This document shows positions 45,784-62,896 of a stretch of 64,000 nucleotides of DNA, one piece after another. Both the position numbers and the translations under genes were made by a program. Under the pieces are notes generated by a model. That model made no database searches, had not been told where the DNA came from, and worked only from the letters and a program-made list of their open reading frames with translations. Origin of the DNA: Cercis canadensis (Eukaryota > Streptophyta > Magnoliopsida > Fabales > Fabaceae); the NCBI GenBank assembly GCA_003255065.1, contig QAOA01005230.1:94856-158855 (forward strand), read 5' to 3'. How positions within the stretch are numbered: the stretch's first letter is position 1; every line of letters starts with the position of its first letter.

Positions 45784-48598
45784 ACAAACATGGTAAGGTT
45801 GAGACAGTGTTAAAAAATTAAGCTTGGTAGGAACTCAACTTGACCATGGTTAAATTCATTTTCGTGTTAAGGGACTAAATTAGTGGGCTTGGTTATACCA
45901 AGAAGCTCTAGGGTGCGGTGCAGAGCTGTTTTCATTTTTTATTTTTCGTTGGGTTTGTGTTTTCCCTTTTTCCAATAGCAGGCTGCAGTGACAGGCTGAC
46001 AGCACAAGAGAAGACATATAAGGCCAGAGTTGGGATACGTAAGCTAATTACAGTGGTCGTAGAATGGGGAGGGAAAGAGTGGACGCGTGGCTTAGGGGGT
46101 GCAAGAGGGTAGAAGGCGTAATAGGGGGTGGGAAAGTGTAGCAGCCAACACAGGTTTGGGTTGGCAATGCGAATGGTGAATGGGTTCTGCACTTCTGTGA
46201 GTTTGAGGGCACAGTACACGCGTAGAGGCTGGGATGTGGTTCTACTTTGAAAATTAAATTAGGGGAAAATGGCGGTTGCATGAGCGCGTAAATTTCAGGG
46301 CTGCGTTTGCTCAACATTTGGCGCTTTGAGTTCACCAACATGTAAGCCATGCAGGAGAAGGTTCTGCACACAAACATGACACGTAGGTTTCTGTGATAGG
46401 CATTCCTGTGGACAAACTTACAATACAACGACGCAATGGCTTTCCACTTTGTCTGGGGGTTTTCAAAACAAAATAGTAATAAATTGTTGGAATACCATCG
46501 ATATCAATTTCATGAATAGGTGTAAGTGGTGGTGATGAGTGTGTACGTGTGTTGGGTTCAGTTTCCATGAATAACAACGTTTTTTTATGTCATCCGTCCG
46601 GAGAAGTTTGGCAACAAGTCCCATGATTAAGTCGAAGGTTTCCACGAAGTCTGAACCTATTTTTTTGTTGGACGAGGTTCATATCAAGAAATTGGAACAT
46701 ATGTAGCAAGTTATAAGGACAATATTCATCATCGTCGTGCATGTCTTGGGTTGATCAGATAATAAAAAGATGAGACTAACATTGATTTTCCTATCTCTGT
46801 TTCTGCCTTCGACACACTTACTAATATATATTATACATTACATGCAAGGGAGCGTTGAGTAGAAGTTTGAAACTGAACTTTTTTGTTTGTCCTTTTTTCT
46901 TAAAGTTTAAACAATTTGGATCAGAAACTAAATTCTGTTGCACATTTTAATTTGTTAAAAAGCAGGCCCACGTGTGAGGAAGGCAAGGTTGATCAAATTA
47001 ATTTGTCTTTCGTGTTAGTTTTGTCTGCTTTAATCTCAAGTTGAATGCTAGGTAGCTGTGCTCCCAACGGCTTTTTTTATTTTAATTAAATAAATGCGTA
47101 TCACTTCGTTATAATTGAGTTACGAAATTCTGACTGCACTACTTTTTTTATGATTAAGGCTTCATCATCCACTCTTGATTAATAAAGGCTAGCTAGCTTA
47201 GGCATCAAATTCAGAAAAAAGATATATCGCAGGTTATTGGTGGTTGATTTTGTTTCCTTTAAACAAAACAAAATAAAATCAGGGTGATAGTGACATGCGA
47301 TGATGAGAGAAGATAGCCACAGGTTCAGGAATTCCCATCAACAAAGGCAAAGCAAAGTGAGAGAGGGTATTCAGAGACAAAATCAATGGCTTGGTCGTGG
47401 CTATTACGTATCTGTTAAGATCTAGGGCAGTTCGGAAATATTACTAACAATTTTTTTCAACATAATTGTCCAAGGACATTCCTCCCTTATCTTTTAATTA
47501 TTAATTATTTATTCTCTCCAATCTTCTTGCTAATTGTTTCTTCTTTCTTTTACTTTTACTTTGGCTTTGCTTTTATAGGTAGACTTCAACTTTTAACAGT
47601 AATTATTAATTAAGGTGATATTAAAATTGAGCGTAATCTAAGTCAAAGATTCTTTATAAGCCCGACACATGGGCCTTGCGTAAGCAATATCATCGGCCAC
47701 TTTCTTCACAAAAGCTCCACCTCCTCAGCTAGGTAGTAGGTTTCCTAATGTCACCTACACTACACACCTTTCTTCAATGTTTGTGTACGTGGAATAAGGA
47801 CTTTAACTTCTTTCCTCCTTCAACACACTACTACTGTTTATGCAGCCAACCTTTTACCGATTGATATGACACCTAATTATAAATTGGTTGGGAGAACAAT
47901 AATTATTGATCCCCATCAGTTGATATTTCATGCTTATAATACCAAGCAAACCCTCATACAGGGAATTGTTTTTGAGCAAGAAAGATAAATATATATTTTA
48001 ATTTACATGAGTGTTGATTGTTTTGTTTTAGGAATAACTCCTCAGGAGATCACTAACACACGCTATCATCAAACAATTTCTAACTTCACCTTCATTAGTT
48101 ATTTTTACTCAATTTCTTATTAATTTATTAGACTTCACGTAAAAGATCAAACATGCCTATAAATTCAACAACTTTTATATTTTTTTTTAATAAAGGCTTT
48201 AATAATTTTTTGAATAACTCATCTACACACACACAAAAAAAAAAAGATTCTTTTGGCTACAATATATTCTATAAGTGGGAGAGTAGCATGAAAAGCACAT
48301 TCAAATAACAAGAGAAAAAAAAAAAAAAGGAAATAAAAAATCGTTTATTTTACAAGTTTGAATGATTGAAAGTTTGAAACATATACAGCTTGTGTTTCTA
48401 GAAAAGTTATGATTAGTCTACAGGCCATAAGCGATACTTTGACTAGATTTTTGGGTGCTAAAATAATATTAATATTTAAACTGGTACAGATTACAATTGA
48501 TGAGGATAATTAGTTGATTATGTTGTTGATAGAGAGTGTTTGGAGGAACAATGTTTTGGAAGGCGTAGTCGGAAATTGGGTTTTGAGAGAATTGAGAA
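45784..48598. other. Long intergenic region between PP2C and the SDR array
   Basis: No gene is supported. Several overlapping frames at 45918-46645 are in balanced-composition DNA but have no domain, splice support or start context. One more CACGTG lies near 46970. The rest is AT-rich. Confidence 0.5.
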
Positions 48599-49994
<1,396 letters not shown>

Positions 49995-50725
49995 TTCTCC
50001 TTTTCTCTGCTACTAAGGATTGAGCAATGAGATGCCCTATCTGTACTTCCACCTTCTGAAATGAGCCATATGTATAATGACCCAATTGCCCATATTTCCG
50101 TCACAAAGACAGAGTTAGTACATGGAAGAAAATTCATCCAGTTATGATGTTGGCTATTGAACTATTGGCTCCCGCTGAATTAGTTTGACAACGTTAAACT
50201 TAAACCTTTTTGTGTCATATTCTTCATTAATTTATGGTTCTTTCACGGCAGAGAAAATTCTATTGTCATTTTTTTTTCCTTCATTTTCAAGGACTTTTCC
50301 CGAGGACCTTCTGTTGGCCAGCCTTATATTCAACTGACAAACTCAATTTAGTCTCGTTAGGAATTATCCATGGTCCAATATGCAGGCATCAAAAGCATTA
50401 TAGAGACATGGAGACACATATGAACAGAGTAATGGGAAGAGTATTAAATAGAGACGAGACTTGGGAGACACACATATGTCTTACAAGTGCTATATCAATA
50501 GGAGAATCCATCCACTTAGTGTGGCTTCATCCAACAACTGATTTAAGTGACATAAAATTCTATTAATTAAAAGCCAGAGAAGCCTCGTGCAGCCGAAATG
50601 AAGGTTCAATGTTTGTTACACAACTAGGAAGCAGGACAGAAATTATGTTATAAACTTATACTAGTGGAATGAAGCCTTCAAGAATAATACAGGTGCAATT
50701 CTATAATAGGAGCAGATGAAATAGC

Positions 50726-52096
50726 TCATGTAAAACTGCTACAGGGAAGATTGGGTTTTGGACTGAATAGTGGTTTTCTGGGAAAGAAGCCACTCACTGA
50801 CATTCCTCCATCAATACAGATAGTTTGTCCCATCACATACGAGGATACAAGAAGGCAAAGGAATGCCACCGTTGGTGATGCTTCCTCTGCCTCTCCAAGT
50901 CGTCCAAGAGGAGTTCGAGACTCAATGTCTTCTACGAACTCTTTTGTCATTCACAATCTGCAATAGCAATACTTGATATAAGTCAAACAAATTTTTTCTT
51001 TTTTCTTTTACCACATTACTGTTCTTCTGTCCAGATACATGCTGCGATATAGAGGTAGATATGTACCAAATGAACAAATATTCGGATAACAACTTACGAA
51101 ATCAATAAGTGTTGTTCTAATGAACCAAGGTGCAACAGAGTTGGTCCTGATGTTGTCTTTTGCCCCCTCACATGCCAAATTTTTGGTAGGTTGGTTCATT
51201 GCCCTGGAAAGACACAACAACAACTCAAAATAAATTACAAATATAGGAAGCATCACTGACTTCTCTTCTTTCCCGTTATTTTTCTTTGTATTCCTCCCTC
51301 CCAAACTCCGTTTTACCTTTAGTTGCGGCATAGATCGATCCAACATTTAGTGATGTGACACCTGCAACAGAAGATATAGATGCTTTTAAAAGAGGATGTG
51401 CTAGTTACCACAAATGGTAAGCTGATTCAAAATTGGTGGTCATAATTTTGGAGAATTCTTCAGCTGTGTATTCTATAGTTGGTCTCTAGATACTCGTCCC
51501 TGCATTGTTTATCTAAAACCAAATGTTCAGATAATTAAAATTCACAAGAATGAAGATCATTCCAAAGATATGAAATCAAGTAAGAGTTGAATTGAAGCAC
51601 TTATTTATGGCATGAGGAACAGTGTTGATAGTAAAAAGGCAATGTATAATTTTTCCTTACGGAAGAAATAAGAATCAAGCATTAAAGCATAGATTATGGT
51701 TAAACACCTCAAGAAAGAAGGAAACATAAGGGGATATTCTCTCGCTACTTACTAGTATGTTGAGCTTCCCCTTGAACTTCGAGGAGATTGTCTCCATGAG
51801 CATGATCCTTTGGGGTGAAGAAGTGACATCACAAGGGGAACCAGTTACTTGAAAACCCTTCACGGTCACCCATTCATGTAAACATGCATCAAGCTCGACC
51901 TCATTCCGAGAGCATGTATGTAATCTTGCTCCTAGTGCTGCCAATTCCTCTACAATACCACGCCTGACCACAGCAACAACAACTTAAAAGTCAACTGTAT
52001 GTTAATGTCACAGATCATAGACAGACAGAAAGGGAAAGGACACAAGAAACATACCCAATTCCTTTGGTTTTAGTATAGCATACAATAGAAGCCATA
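50726..52096 (-). pseudogene. Tropinone-reductase-like SDR, copy 2, pseudogene
   Basis: Same five-exon layout as its neighbours, but damaged. Exon 1 is only a remnant (TKTKGIG survives, the TGG is lost). Exon 2 (51963-51753) is whole and one codon longer than in copy 1. Exon 3 (about 51510-51330) has in-frame stops and lacks seven residues before the catalytic Ser. Exon 4 (about 51205-51100) has lost one base at its acceptor. Exon 5 (about 50965-50726) is reached in the wrong frame and runs past the usual end, after CIDGGMSVSGF. The cofactor and catalytic parts cannot be joined in one frame, so no enzyme is expected. Good conservation of exon 2 suggests the loss is fairly recent. Confidence 0.8.
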
Positions 52097-52109
52097 AAAT
52101 ACCAAGGTA

Positions 52110-53268
52110 GTATACATAGAGCATAAAGAAAAGAGTACAGATGGTTGCTACATAGAGCATATTTCTAGAGTGCACGACCTCGTCTATGATAGCTCATTTC
52201 CAAAGGGGTTGCATGAGAAAAGGCGGCAATGGTTCCAACTTGCAAGAAAGTGAGACAAAATTCCTAGTTTTAAATGCAAGCCAAACATTTCACACAGGCT
52301 GGTTATGTCAGCAATATTTTTGAAAAATTTTAAATTTATTTACTTTAACATTGTTGAATATTTTAATATATTTTTTAAAAAGGTTGCAGAAAAGATGAGA
52401 GAAGGGGAAGAACAGAGAGGCACCTGCGAGAGAAAGATTAAGAGAGAGCGAAAAAAGCAGAGAATAGAAAAAGAGCAAGGGAGAGAGAGACGAAGTGAGT
52501 GTGTGTGCAAATGGGAGAGTGAGACAGAGAAGAATAAAGAAAGGGAAGAACGCAGAAGAGAGCTTGGGCGAAGAGAAAAAGAAAGGGAAAACAGAGAGAG
52601 GAGAGTGCCATGGAGGGCGAGAGTTTGAGGGAGAAAGTCGAAGAGATAGAAACGCAGAGAAGGATTTGGAGCAAGAAAGCTTGGGTGACGCCACTGGGCA
52701 TCTTTCTGTCATCTTTTTCAAATAAAATTAAGGTATTGTGACGTATTGAAGTAAATAAATTTAAAATTGAAGTCAACATTTTCCAAGTCATTTGGCCGTA
52801 ATTCTTGTAAGAATTATGTAAAACATATGACGTGCAAATAACACTATTCTATTAGCAAACTAAGTTACCAATTAATTGCGCTGGCGAAATCATGGAGTGT
52901 CGTTTGAAAGTTGAATCCTTGCTTCAATAAGAATAGACCATTAAAACACAAATTATATTTACAGGAAATCTTCGGAGTTAGGAAGCGAAGGAGAGAGACA
53001 GTGCAATGAAGCGCAGGCCAAAAGTAATGAATTTTCAGAAAAATTAGAAGGAACGGGAATTAGTAGTCCACTCCACTCAACAGGTCTACAACTACACATG
53101 ACATGAAGGGATGCAAAAACCTTGGAAAGGTCTAGTAGGCATTGCAACTAGACTATGAGTCTACAACTACACTGAAACTGAAAGCCTCTGACTCTCCGAG
53201 TTTATTTGAGACCTATGCCTTCACTTTCACTATGACTATTGACCAAGGTTCCATAGATTACTGGAAAA
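52110..53268. other. Intergenic region with GA-rich block between inverted AT-rich flanks
   Basis: A purine-rich stretch (about 52385-52690, mostly AGAGA-type words) is flanked by weakly inverted AT-rich arms sharing 'attttaaatttatttactt' (near 52327 and, inverted, near 52750-52775). Open frames through it are Glu/Arg/Lys runs on one strand and Ser/Leu/Phe runs on the other, so I do not call a gene. It could be an old MITE-like insertion. Confidence 0.4.
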
Positions 53269-55862
<2,594 letters not shown>

Positions 55863-56723
55863 TTTGTTTCCAGACTTCCAGTGTCGAAGTGAAACACAAC
55901 ACAAGAGGAGTTGACGAAAATTTTCCTAAAATTTCTGTGAATCAGAAAGAAAGAAAGCATAAAGAAAAGAAACATGTTTTTCACTGGACCAGGTAAAGAA
56001 AAGAAATAGCAAATGAATTGAGTATTTTTCAGCTTTGGCCCAAAACACAGTCTTCCAAATTAGTAAATACGGCCCACACTTTAGCCCAAAAAAAATCCTA
56101 GCGCTACCTTCAATTAGATCCACATAGCCAATTATATATAGCCCGGTCCATGGCAACACAAAACCCACAGCAATGATTTTTTTTTTTTTTTATATTGGTT
56201 AATTATTTTTTATATGGATAAAATATATTTCCGAATAATATTAAAACAATAACTATTCACCATATATTGAATCATGACATCTATAAATTTAACTCTGGCA
56301 AAATAAAAAGCTAAATATTAGAAATCATTAATTAAATGTTTATTTGTTAAGCTCTGGGTGTAGTGCGTAGCTTTTGATTGTAGACAGGGTCTTTATCTTG
56401 TCTAAATTGCGGAGAATGGTGCCAAACACATCTCCAAACTCTAAGCAAAGATTACTTATTACACAACTTGTAAAAGAAGTATGAAAAATCGATCTATTAA
56501 AGAGTCAGTCAGGTAATTTTAATTTTTTTTAGTAGAGATTTTGTGAAAGAATTTACTTTCTTTAAATCAAAGTTGCCTCTTTTAATTGTTTGTGTTTTTG
56601 GGTAAACATGAAAGTTACAACTTAGGTAGTAGAACAATTGGAGCCTTGTAAACTAAAGCGTTAAGCATGTACATAACATACATAGGGTAGGGAGGGACTG
56701 ATTTTATGTTGGTGTGGATGGGA
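55863..56723. other. Intergenic DNA upstream of SDR copy 3
   Basis: AT-rich, with a T homopolymer near 56178-56190. It contains the likely promoter of SDR copy 3. No gene is supported. Confidence 0.5.
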
Positions 56724-56936
56724 TCACACGTCAATGAATGTTGTCGGAGCGCTTCCATTTGGAAGACATCCAAAGCTAGAACTGCTCTGCCAGGTGGTAT
56801 AACAGCTACAAACTTGTGGTGCTCCTTGTTTTCTTTCTTGCACCTCTACGTACGCATTGCCATATACCAACTCAGCTTCAAATTGAGGACGGCTAAAGAT
56901 GTACACATTGTGAATCATGTTGACTTCTGCAAGTGT
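56724..56936 (-). CDS. Orphan exon-like open frame, unidentified
   Basis: A CTTGCAG acceptor on the minus strand opens a frame that ends at a TGA at 56726-56724, about 70 residues (VNMIHNVYIFSRPQFEAEL, VYGNAYVEVQERK, then a Cys/Ser-rich end). Codon use and composition look protein-like, unlike the flanking AT-rich DNA. I cannot find an upstream exon or name the family. It may be the last exon of a gene whose other exons are lost or hidden. Confidence 0.3.
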   Translation of the reverse strand, partial: TLAEVNMIHNVYIFSRPQFEAELVYGNAYVEVQERKQGAPQVCSCYTTWQSSSSFGCLPNGSAPTTFIDV

Positions 56937-57758
56937 TGGAAATAGAAAATTAATATGAAACACCAATGTTAATTATATATTATAGTTCCTAATTATTCAT
57001 TTTTTAAACAAAAGTAATTAACTGTTTCGTGATTCTTCCTAACTAATTCTTTGAGAGATGAATACCTCTACTTTTCACCATGACATAAACTAATTTGACA
57101 TCATAATATTATGCAAATAGAAAAATATAACCTCCCCTCTTTTCTTGCTTATAGATGTGTGATATGAAATAATTAATAAAATTTGCATCCTAGTTCAATT
57201 TTTTCTTCACAAATCAGAAAATTAACTCGGTTTCAATCGGTGTTGACATGTATCAACTTTTGACTTTTTACTATCTTGTAATTTTATTTAGAGAATTTTT
57301 TTGTCAGTGTTGGAGATATCTATAGTTTCATTAGTTTTTTAAACCATGTATATCAATGTCAGATGAGATGGTCTTGTTTTAGAGACTTTATAATGTATGT
57401 AGTAATATTGTGTGATACTACATATAAATAAACGTACGCAAGAAGCAAAGAAAAAAATTTCTTCTTAATATATAAATAAAAAATTAAGGAGGTTAAAACA
57501 TAGGTAATAGAATATTAAAAGAAAACAAATGCTGTCGGGTGCCTCTACCATGACTAAGTTTTCGAAGGCTACTCGCTTTGTCCTTTAATACAACTCAAGC
57601 TGTATAATAGCGTCCAGGAAGTTTCAAGACTCTTATCTAGAAGAGTTAAGGCAGGCCTTATATATATATATATATATATGCATATCTGTAATTATTTCTA
57701 TATATCTCTGCCAATTAAGTTGACCATCTCTGATCTTAATTTCATCAAGAACTAGAAT

Positions 57759-58259
57759 ATGGCGAGTGATGATCAGGCAGCATCAGAAAAGGGCGAGCAA
57801 GCAGGCACAGATATTGAGCAAGGTGAAGGTGCAATTAGTCAAGGCAGGTCCTATGAGTGTACCTTCTGCAAGAGGGGCTTCTCTAATGCACAAGCACTGG
57901 GTGGCCACATGAACATCCACAGGAAAGACAAAGCCAAGCTCAAGCAATCTCCAAACGAAACCAAGCCTACAACTGCACCAGAAGACACAACCAACTTAAA
58001 CTGGCCATGGAATGCCTCCTCCGGGGCTCAAACCCACCTTGTTGATATCAGACAACTTCCTCTTTTTGCTGAAACACCTTATAGTTGTAGCTATGAACCT
58101 CAAAAACCACGTGATCAACTAATTCATGGGGAATCTACAGAAAAGGGTTTTTCATCTAGCCATGCTTCCTCATTGGATTTAGACCTTGAACTCAGACTTG
58201 GGCCTGAGCCACAAGACTCGTCACCGGCAACTTCAGTGGGTACCAGAAAATTCTTTTGA
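57759..58259 (+). CDS. C2H2 zinc-finger repressor, TAC1/SUPERMAN-like
   Basis: Intronless 166-residue protein with a single plant-type finger: [20 protein letters not shown], then [13 protein letters not shown] (about residues 31-63). The QALGGH sequence is the plant DNA-contact helix. The C-terminus has the EAR repression motif LDLELRLG (about 144-151), typical of SUPERMAN/TAC1 factors, which recruit TOPLESS corepressors. The N-terminus is acidic. The arrangement and finger flanks resemble TELOMERASE ACTIVATOR1 most. An (AT)n TATA-rich stretch lies at about 57660-57680. It is not a member of the neighbouring SDR array in function. Confidence 0.93.
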   Translation: MASDDQAASEKGEQAGTDIEQGEGAISQGRSYECTFCKRGFSNAQALGGHMNIHRKDKAKLKQSPNETKPTTAPEDTTNLNWPWNASSGAQTHLVDIRQLPLFAETPYSCSYEPQKPRDQLIHGESTEKGFSSSHASSLDLDLELRLGPEPQDSSPATSVGTRKFF

Positions 58260-59106
58260 ATCCAATACACACAAAACACACATCATCATGTGTAGATTTC
58301 CATCAACTTTTTTTGTGAAAAACTTGATTTATTCATCTGCTGTTTGAAATTTTTATTTTATTTTTTTCATTATTGTGCCAATCCCTTTGTCCAAACTTCA
58401 ATTAGTATGATTTTTTTTTTTTTAATTATGTTACAAAATCTTCAGAATATGTTAAATCGAATCGAAGTTTACAACTTTACATATAACCTTCACGGTTCAC
58501 ACTATGTTTATTACACTTCATTCCAAGTACGAAACTCTATAAGTTAACAGGCTATAAATTAGGGTTTATATGGATAATTGGATATATATGCAGCTTGCTT
58601 GTAAGATTAGGGTTTCTATATGAAGGATAGGATGTTGCTGAAAACAAATTATGCAAACCTCAGATTGAATATAAATGACAAAAACTGGTATTTCCAACAT
58701 GATTTTCCTCATTGGACAAGCTTGTCTTCTCGATTAGAACCATGTCTTGCCACTAAAGACATGAGCACCCTCGACAAAAACAAGGTATTTAACTTAACCT
58801 GTCTTCCACATGTACTCTTTGTTCAAATAGGTAACCACTCGATCTTTTTATTACATCCTCGTCGTACTGTCTTTTGCCTCTAATATATAAGCATCATGAA
58901 ATCAAAACTGTTATAGTTTTTATCCACTGCAAGCTATGCATGGAAAACGAGACTGACTACTTAAACTTCAAAAAATGGATCTTTCAAGGACACAGTCCCT
59001 CCTCCCAATAATAAGTCATCATTATCCTGTCCATAATAATAGTATAATTGGCCATTGTTGCGCCTTTCCTTGCAATTCACGATGACCAGTCTAGGGCCTC
59101 CGCATC
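58260..59106. other. Intergenic DNA after the zinc-finger gene
   Basis: AT-rich with a T tract near 58412-58423. Short plus-strand frames (58344-58547, 58620-58883) have no domain. No gene is supported. Confidence 0.5.
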
Positions 59107-59111
59107 CGGTA

Positions 59112-59451
59112 TGTAAGATTCCTTAGAAAGGATGATCAACAGTAAACACGAAGGGAAGAAGAAGAACAAGCCAGAGAGAATGAAGAAAATGCTTCTTGTA
59201 TATTAAACAACTCAACTAATACAATGCACCAGATGTGCTATATATACAGAGAAGTAAAAGGAAGTAAAATGCCATGTAGGCATACAACTCAGCATTGACT
59301 AACTACCTAATAACAGAATATAATCATATCAGCTAACTAAGGTTAAGTGATTCAACTAAGACTAACTACACTACAGCTGGCTAACTAATCACTCTAGTTA
59401 TAAATAAGCTGTACAATCTAACTAACTAACTAACTCAAAATATTCTGTACA
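59112..59451. mobile_element. Solo LTR (340 bp), probably Copia-type
   Basis: Begins TGTAAGATT and ends CTGTACA, the TG...CA ends of an LTR, and is flanked by perfect 5-bp direct repeats CGGTA at 59107-59111 and 59452-59456. A TATATATA box lies near 59240, with a second AT-rich TATAAATAA box near 59399. There is no internal coding region, so a full element was probably removed by LTR recombination. The superfamily is inferred from size and ends only. It is non-functional. Confidence 0.75.
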
Positions 59452-59456
59452 CGGTA

Positions 59457-60456
59457 TCATGGATTCACTATAATCTGTAATGACCATCTGAGCTTTGTAT
59501 TATAAATGCAATTGGGAGATCCTTGATTTCTCTTTAGTTGTCTCAGAAATCTAAATATCAAATTTAAGCAAAACTTTTAAGAATCAATGATAATGATACT
59601 AAGACCACAAGAAAAACTGTTGATATCAGAACTTAATTAAGCTGACATACTCTAATCAAATGATATCACTTTTATTACCAAATAAATACGTAAATCTAGT
59701 CCCGTACGTAAGAAGCGTTGGCACTCGTAGCATTTGTAAAAATTTTGAGTTGCAGGGCCAATACCGATCCCCAACTAGATATACAACTTGCATCTTGTTA
59801 TATATTTTGCAATGAGATTCGAGCTAAGGAACATGAAGAGCATAAAATTAAGTTTGTCCTTTATTGTCTAATTAAGCGTCCAAAATATGCAGTGCTACTG
59901 TCTAAGCAAGCTAGTTCAAACTCCACCAAAGGTCAAATTGCAAAATAAGTAAATTCAATTTGATGCCATAAATATTGATATGTCGTCATCATTTAATTGA
60001 TCTCCATTTCCACCATTAGATTTTGTATCATCATCCCCAGTGGATGATATATGAGATAAAGGAAGCAAAAGTACTGTCAACCATGATACAATTGTGATTT
60101 CTCGTCACTGAAACTTGCAAGGTTTTAGTCTCTGGATCTCGAGTTCTATTAACCCACTTTATGACATTATTTAGTTGCTGAAGTAAGATACGCCTATAGC
60201 CAGAGGTTTTGACAACATCAATAATAAAGCGTAGGGGGGAAAATATCGTTTTTTTTTTTTTTTTTTCCCCTTAATAANTTTTTTTTTGCCCCTTAATAAC
60301 CTTATTATTAGAAGTCCTAATTAAACCAATACAAGTACATAAACAACTTGCTTAAAATCGTAGAAATTTCCTAAGACGTTCACATTCAACCAAATGATGA
60401 GTGTCAACACAGCATCAAACACCATATTCTTTTTATGCTTGGTAAGGTATAATCCA
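59457..60456. other. Intergenic DNA downstream of pTAC16
   Basis: Contains long T runs near 60249-60289 with one undetermined base. A 76-codon plus-strand frame at 59718-59948 has no domain. It probably includes the 3' UTR of pTAC16 at its right edge. Confidence 0.5.
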
Positions 60457-62896
60457 CTAGTCATCATCAACATAGATAGTCTCTTGCTTGAACAAGCCGC
60501 CAAATACCTTCCTGACCTCAGTTGGTTTCTGAGTTTGCTTTGGTTTATCTTCCTTTGTTTTAATAGCATTAGCAGCGCTTGGTGGTGTTTGTTTAACCAC
60601 TCCTTTCTTAGGAGGGAGGCTACGAGCCTTGGTCTGTCCCCTTATGGTGGCAAGCTGCACTTTTGGTTTCTCGTCGTCATCAACATCAGGCTTTTGGATT
60701 GAGGTAGCAATCTGCGAGTTCAACTTTTGCCAGGAAAGCCCTGCACCAAAATCTTTTGCCCTGTTCAACAGACTTTCCACCGATGCCCCTGCAGCCTCTG
60801 CCTTCTCTTGGGCTTCTTGTGCTAGACTAGCAGCCCGTGCTTCTTGCTCTGAAAGCTTGTTAACCTCTTCTTCAAGCTTCTTTGCCGCTTCAGCAGCTTC
60901 GCGGGCATTTTCCGCGGCCACTGTTGCCTCTTCCTCTGCTTTAGCTTTCGCCACCGCTTCTGCATAGGCTTTCCTTCTGCGATCCTCAGGAATAGTGCTG
61001 TAAAGAAGCTCATGACTCTTATATAAATGCAAATGACTCCGGCTTAACCGGAAGCAACGCAAAATTTGTTCACTTTTTATAGATGGAAATTCAAAAGCAA
61101 CTAGCTATATTTGCAGATTCACCTGAAAAGTTCATCTACTCGCCTCAAGGGGGCTTCTGGATCCGCGTACACTTCTACAACCTATCCCAGTACAAGTGTA
61201 AATTAAACACAGTAAGCAAGATTCAATCTTTCCGTTTTTCAAATATGCCTGCCCGTGTGTGTGCTAAGTGCTAACCTTCTTAAAAATCAACTTAACTAAG
61301 CTAGCGAATGTAAAGTAGTACCTTGTTCTCTGCCACCTCTGTGTTTGAGAAAACATCAGCGACCAGTGATGCTATCTTGAACTTTGCTACCTAGTAATAA
61401 TCATTTTCCAAGAATTTTAATCTAGAAAGATGGAAACAAGAAAAGAAAGGGAGAGGAAAAAAAAAAAAAGAACAACATGAACATACACTAAACTAGATAT
61501 TATCGCATACATTACATTACTTTATACTCGTTCTCTCCGGCGCTTCCTTCATCTAAGACGACCACATTATAGGAACTCTCCGGCGAGAAATCATCAGTTA
61601 AACTTGTCTTGATAAAGGTATAGCTAAGGTCTGTCTCAATCACTTTCTGCAAGAACTCTTGTACGTTCAACGGCTGAGACCGTGAGAAGAGGTTCTTGAA
61701 GAATGATGAGATGCCATCCAGTACATTGTATGTCGACGTGCCGGCGGTGTTCCCATCGTAGATAATTGCCACATGGCCGACGCCCGCCAGCTGGGCAGCT
61801 TGGACTACTTGTAGGGCGTCTGATGTGGAGACCTCTGTGGTTGGACCATTCTCCGCAGGGCCTATTGTGACAACGACTTTGCTGGCGTTACCTATTGCTT
61901 TGGCTATTGATGCTGCATCTTCAAAATTGGATTCCACGGCGTTCAAGCGCTTTGATTCTTCCTTTGATATGATCTGCGGTGATGAAGCAGTAGGAGCCGC
62001 CAAATACTCAGTACATCACCATATATATAATAGTTTTTACTCAAATTACAATTTTCTATTTCACAAATTATTAGATTAAATGTAATGGCCATTGTTTATT
62101 TTTGCTTGTTCTATGAATTACACATGCCTACCATGAAAGCCACAACACGGTAAACACAGTTCCTCAAATGTGCTGCCAGAAAGCTCCCATCTTTATCTAG
62201 TTGAGATATTGTTCTCCTAATATAAGGATCAAAAGAGTTTACAAACAATTGGCAATTCAAGTTGTTGTAGTTTGAAAAATGAAGAGTGATGGAGCCATAA
62301 AAAGACACTGAAAATTTTGTGTTTTCCACTGAAGAAATGACCAATCTAAATGAGCTTTTTTCACTGGCTTGATCAGGTTCAGATCATATGAACTGCAATG
62401 AATCAAGATTGAGGTTGGTTTGGTTTCAGAAGCTGACCTTGTATTGAGCAGCAAGACGAGCCAATTCTTGAGCAGAACCAAGTTCAGGGACTCCAGCCCT
62501 TACACTAAAACCTTCCCTTAGCAGGGTTTGAGCAATGCGAATACCAGCTTGGCCTGAGGCACCAGCAACAAAGACAGTGGCAGGGTCGTTACGCCTTGGA
62601 TTCCCGAATGATAAACGGGGCGAAGATGGATTACTCACAACAGGGATCAATGATGTAACATCAGGAATCTTGCCAAAGTTGAAACGAAAAGGGTTGGGAT
62701 TGGGTGATTGGCCTCCTACTCCTTCTTCAGAGGAAGAAGAATCATCTCTGGGTTTGCCAAGCCCAAATGGAGGGAAAGGTCCAGCCTTTTTAGCAAACAC
62801 TCTGAACCTTGGGTTCCTGAGGGAGAGGGTCAACCTTGAGTGAGGCGTGGTGGTTAAGAGAGATGAATTGGAAGTAAGGGTGGGACTGGGAGCCAT
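60457..62896 (-). CDS. PTAC16: Plastid transcriptionally active chromosome protein 16 (pTAC16)
   Basis: Five exons (62896-62438, 61973-61521, 61390-61322, 61181-61123, 60997-60457) close to 526 residues. The Ser/Thr/Arg-rich start MAPSPTLTSNSSLLTTTPHSR is a chloroplast transit peptide. A Rossmann-type NAD(P)-binding domain follows (VFVAGASGQAGIRIAQTLL near residues 108-126, VVVTIGPAE and VGHVAIIYDG in exon 2). An Ala/Glu/Lys-rich coiled coil runs from about 350 to 430 (AVAKAKAEEEATVAAE). The tail is basic and Pro-rich and ends GLFKQETIYVDDD. pTAC16 is found on plastid nucleoids and thylakoid membranes and is phosphorylated; its catalytic activity is unknown. Arabidopsis pTAC16 is At3g46780, of similar length. 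An in-frame start inside exon 2 was rejected because the acceptor cgcag precedes it. Confidence 0.93.

Noticed and set aside
45918-46645. Cluster of overlapping short frames that might be a gene
   Set aside because: No frame has a domain, start context or splice-consistent extension.
52305-52791. Long Glu/Arg-rich and Ser/Leu-rich frames on both strands
   Set aside because: They are mirror images of a purine-rich stretch, with no domain or splice support.
55863-55904. Upstream extension of SDR copy 3
   Set aside because: This part of the frame has no ATG; the first is at 55862.
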